Shown one piece after another: positions 6,527 through 7,111 of a stretch of 7,111 nucleotides of DNA. The notes under the pieces were generated by a model. That model made no database searches. It saw only the letters and a program-made list of their open reading frames with translations, and had not been told where the DNA came from. The position numbers were made by a program, and so were the translations under genes. The stretch's first letter is position 1; each line of letters opens with the position of its first letter. The DNA is taken from contig JABWAJ010000293.1 in NCBI GenBank assembly GCA_013361075.1, positions 1 through 7,111 of the forward strand, given 5' to 3'. The stretch comes from Saprospiraceae bacterium. GTDB lineage: Bacteria; Bacteroidota; Bacteroidia; Chitinophagales; Saprospiraceae.

Positions 6527-7111
6527 TTGAAGGCTCAGAAAAAAACGTTGATACTCTTCTGCTGTATTCCTGCTTTTTCTTGGCTATCAGCCCAGTCCGG
6601 GTGTGAAATCCAGGTCAGCCTCACCGGCTACATGATCGACACGCTCTGGTTTGGCCATACCGTAGGCAAGCGCGCCGAACCCGATTTTTTTGCCCTTCGT
6701 CAGGCCGATGGCTCCTTTTTGCTGAAAAGCAACGCGCAATTGCCACAGGGGATGTACGCCCTGATCACCAAGCGTAGCTCTGGTGCAAACCTGCAGCATA
6801 CGCCCTGCTGGCTGGCCGACGGGCAGCGCAAGTTTGCTGTCAAGGCCGATTATACGCAGTTGTTCAACACCATTGCTTTTACAGGTTCAGCAGAAAATGA
6901 AACCTTGTACGCTTACCTTAGGGGATATCAGGAACTGACCGACCGGCTGGATGTGGTCACCGACAACTGGAAAGAAGCCCTGGATCAACCCACTTTTGAA
7001 GCTAAAAAAGCGGTTGAGCAAGCATTGCAGCAGTTTCAGTCCGACTTTATGCGGTCGCATCACGGCACCCTGACCTCAAAATTAGTGGAACAAACCTTCT
7101 TTCTCCTGCCA
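6527..7111 (+). CDS. Exported protein resembling the N-terminal part of Bacteroidota thioredoxin-like (TlpA/AhpC-TSA) proteins (3' partial)
   Basis: The first 195 codons of a gene that runs off the window. No ATG occurs in frame between the stop at 6488-6490 and an internal one in the mature part (residue 36), whereas TTG at 6527 gives a textbook signal peptide: basic start (KAQKK), hydrophobic core (TLILFCCIPAF) and cleavage at LSA|QSGC. The mature part begins with a beta-rich region (about 27-118) with LPQGMY at 72-77. GSAENETLYAYL (120-131) and a charged, helix-rich stretch to the end follow. This order resembles the DUF4369/DUF5106-type front part of Bacteroidota thioredoxin-fold proteins. 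Their CxxC redox domain would lie beyond base 7111, so the redox role is an inference from resemblance. It would act in the periplasm or at the envelope. It lies 133 bases downstream of the lysyl oxidase gene with a large palindrome between, so co-transcription is doubtful. No clear promoter match was found just upstream. Confidence 0.75.
   Translation, partial: MKAQKKTLILFCCIPAFSWLSAQSGCEIQVSLTGYMIDTLWFGHTVGKRAEPDFFALRQADGSFLLKSNAQLPQGMYALITKRSSGANLQHTPCWLADGQRKFAVKADYTQLFNTIAFTGSAENETLYAYLRGYQELTDRLDVVTDNWKEALDQPTFEAKKAVEQALQQFQSDFMRSHHGTLTSKLVEQTFFLLP

Overview
The window looks like a chromosomal segment of a Bacteroidota (Bacteroidetes) bacterium, probably a marine or aquatic Saprospiria-type lineage (the class-level placement is an inference). 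Three lines of evidence point this way. Two genes end in type IX secretion system (T9SS) C-terminal sorting domains. The secreted proteins carry domains typical of the phylum, such as the 'GCMDPNSCNFNP..DDGSC' module. Promoter-like sequences fit the TAnnTTTG -7 element of this phylum, and Shine-Dalgarno sequences are not evident. No RNA gene, CRISPR array, transposase or integrase was seen.

Layout: (1) 2-1285, + strand, the 3' two-thirds or so of a fused two-ATPase protein of an oligopeptide/dipeptide-type ABC importer. (2) 1288-1350, a long inverted repeat between convergent genes, probably a bidirectional terminator. (3) 1362-3764, - strand, a secreted M14 zinc carboxypeptidase with a C-terminal beta-sandwich and a T9SS signal. 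(4) 3765-3978, a 214-base divergent promoter region with one candidate promoter per strand. (5) 3979-6393, + strand, an 804-residue secreted multidomain protein whose core is a lysyl oxidase (LOX) domain. It keeps the copper-binding HxHxH and both precursors of the lysine tyrosylquinone cofactor, followed by a dockerin-like calcium-binding pair, a cohesin-like region and a T9SS signal. (6) 6408-6480, a near-perfect palindrome downstream of it. (7) 6527-7111, + strand, the 5' part of an exported protein resembling the N-terminal part of Bacteroidota thioredoxin-like (TlpA/AhpC-TSA) proteins, starting at TTG.

The most notable item is the bacterial lysyl oxidase. In animals this enzyme oxidises peptidyl lysine in collagen and elastin to allysine, which then crosslinks. 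Here the catalytic machinery appears intact but sits in a wholly different, T9SS-exported architecture. It is divergently transcribed from a secreted carboxypeptidase, and a peptide importer lies beyond. A plausible but unproven picture is an extracellular protein-processing neighbourhood: modification or crosslinking of surface or foreign protein, trimming of peptides, and peptide uptake. Shared regulation is only suggested by the divergent promoters.
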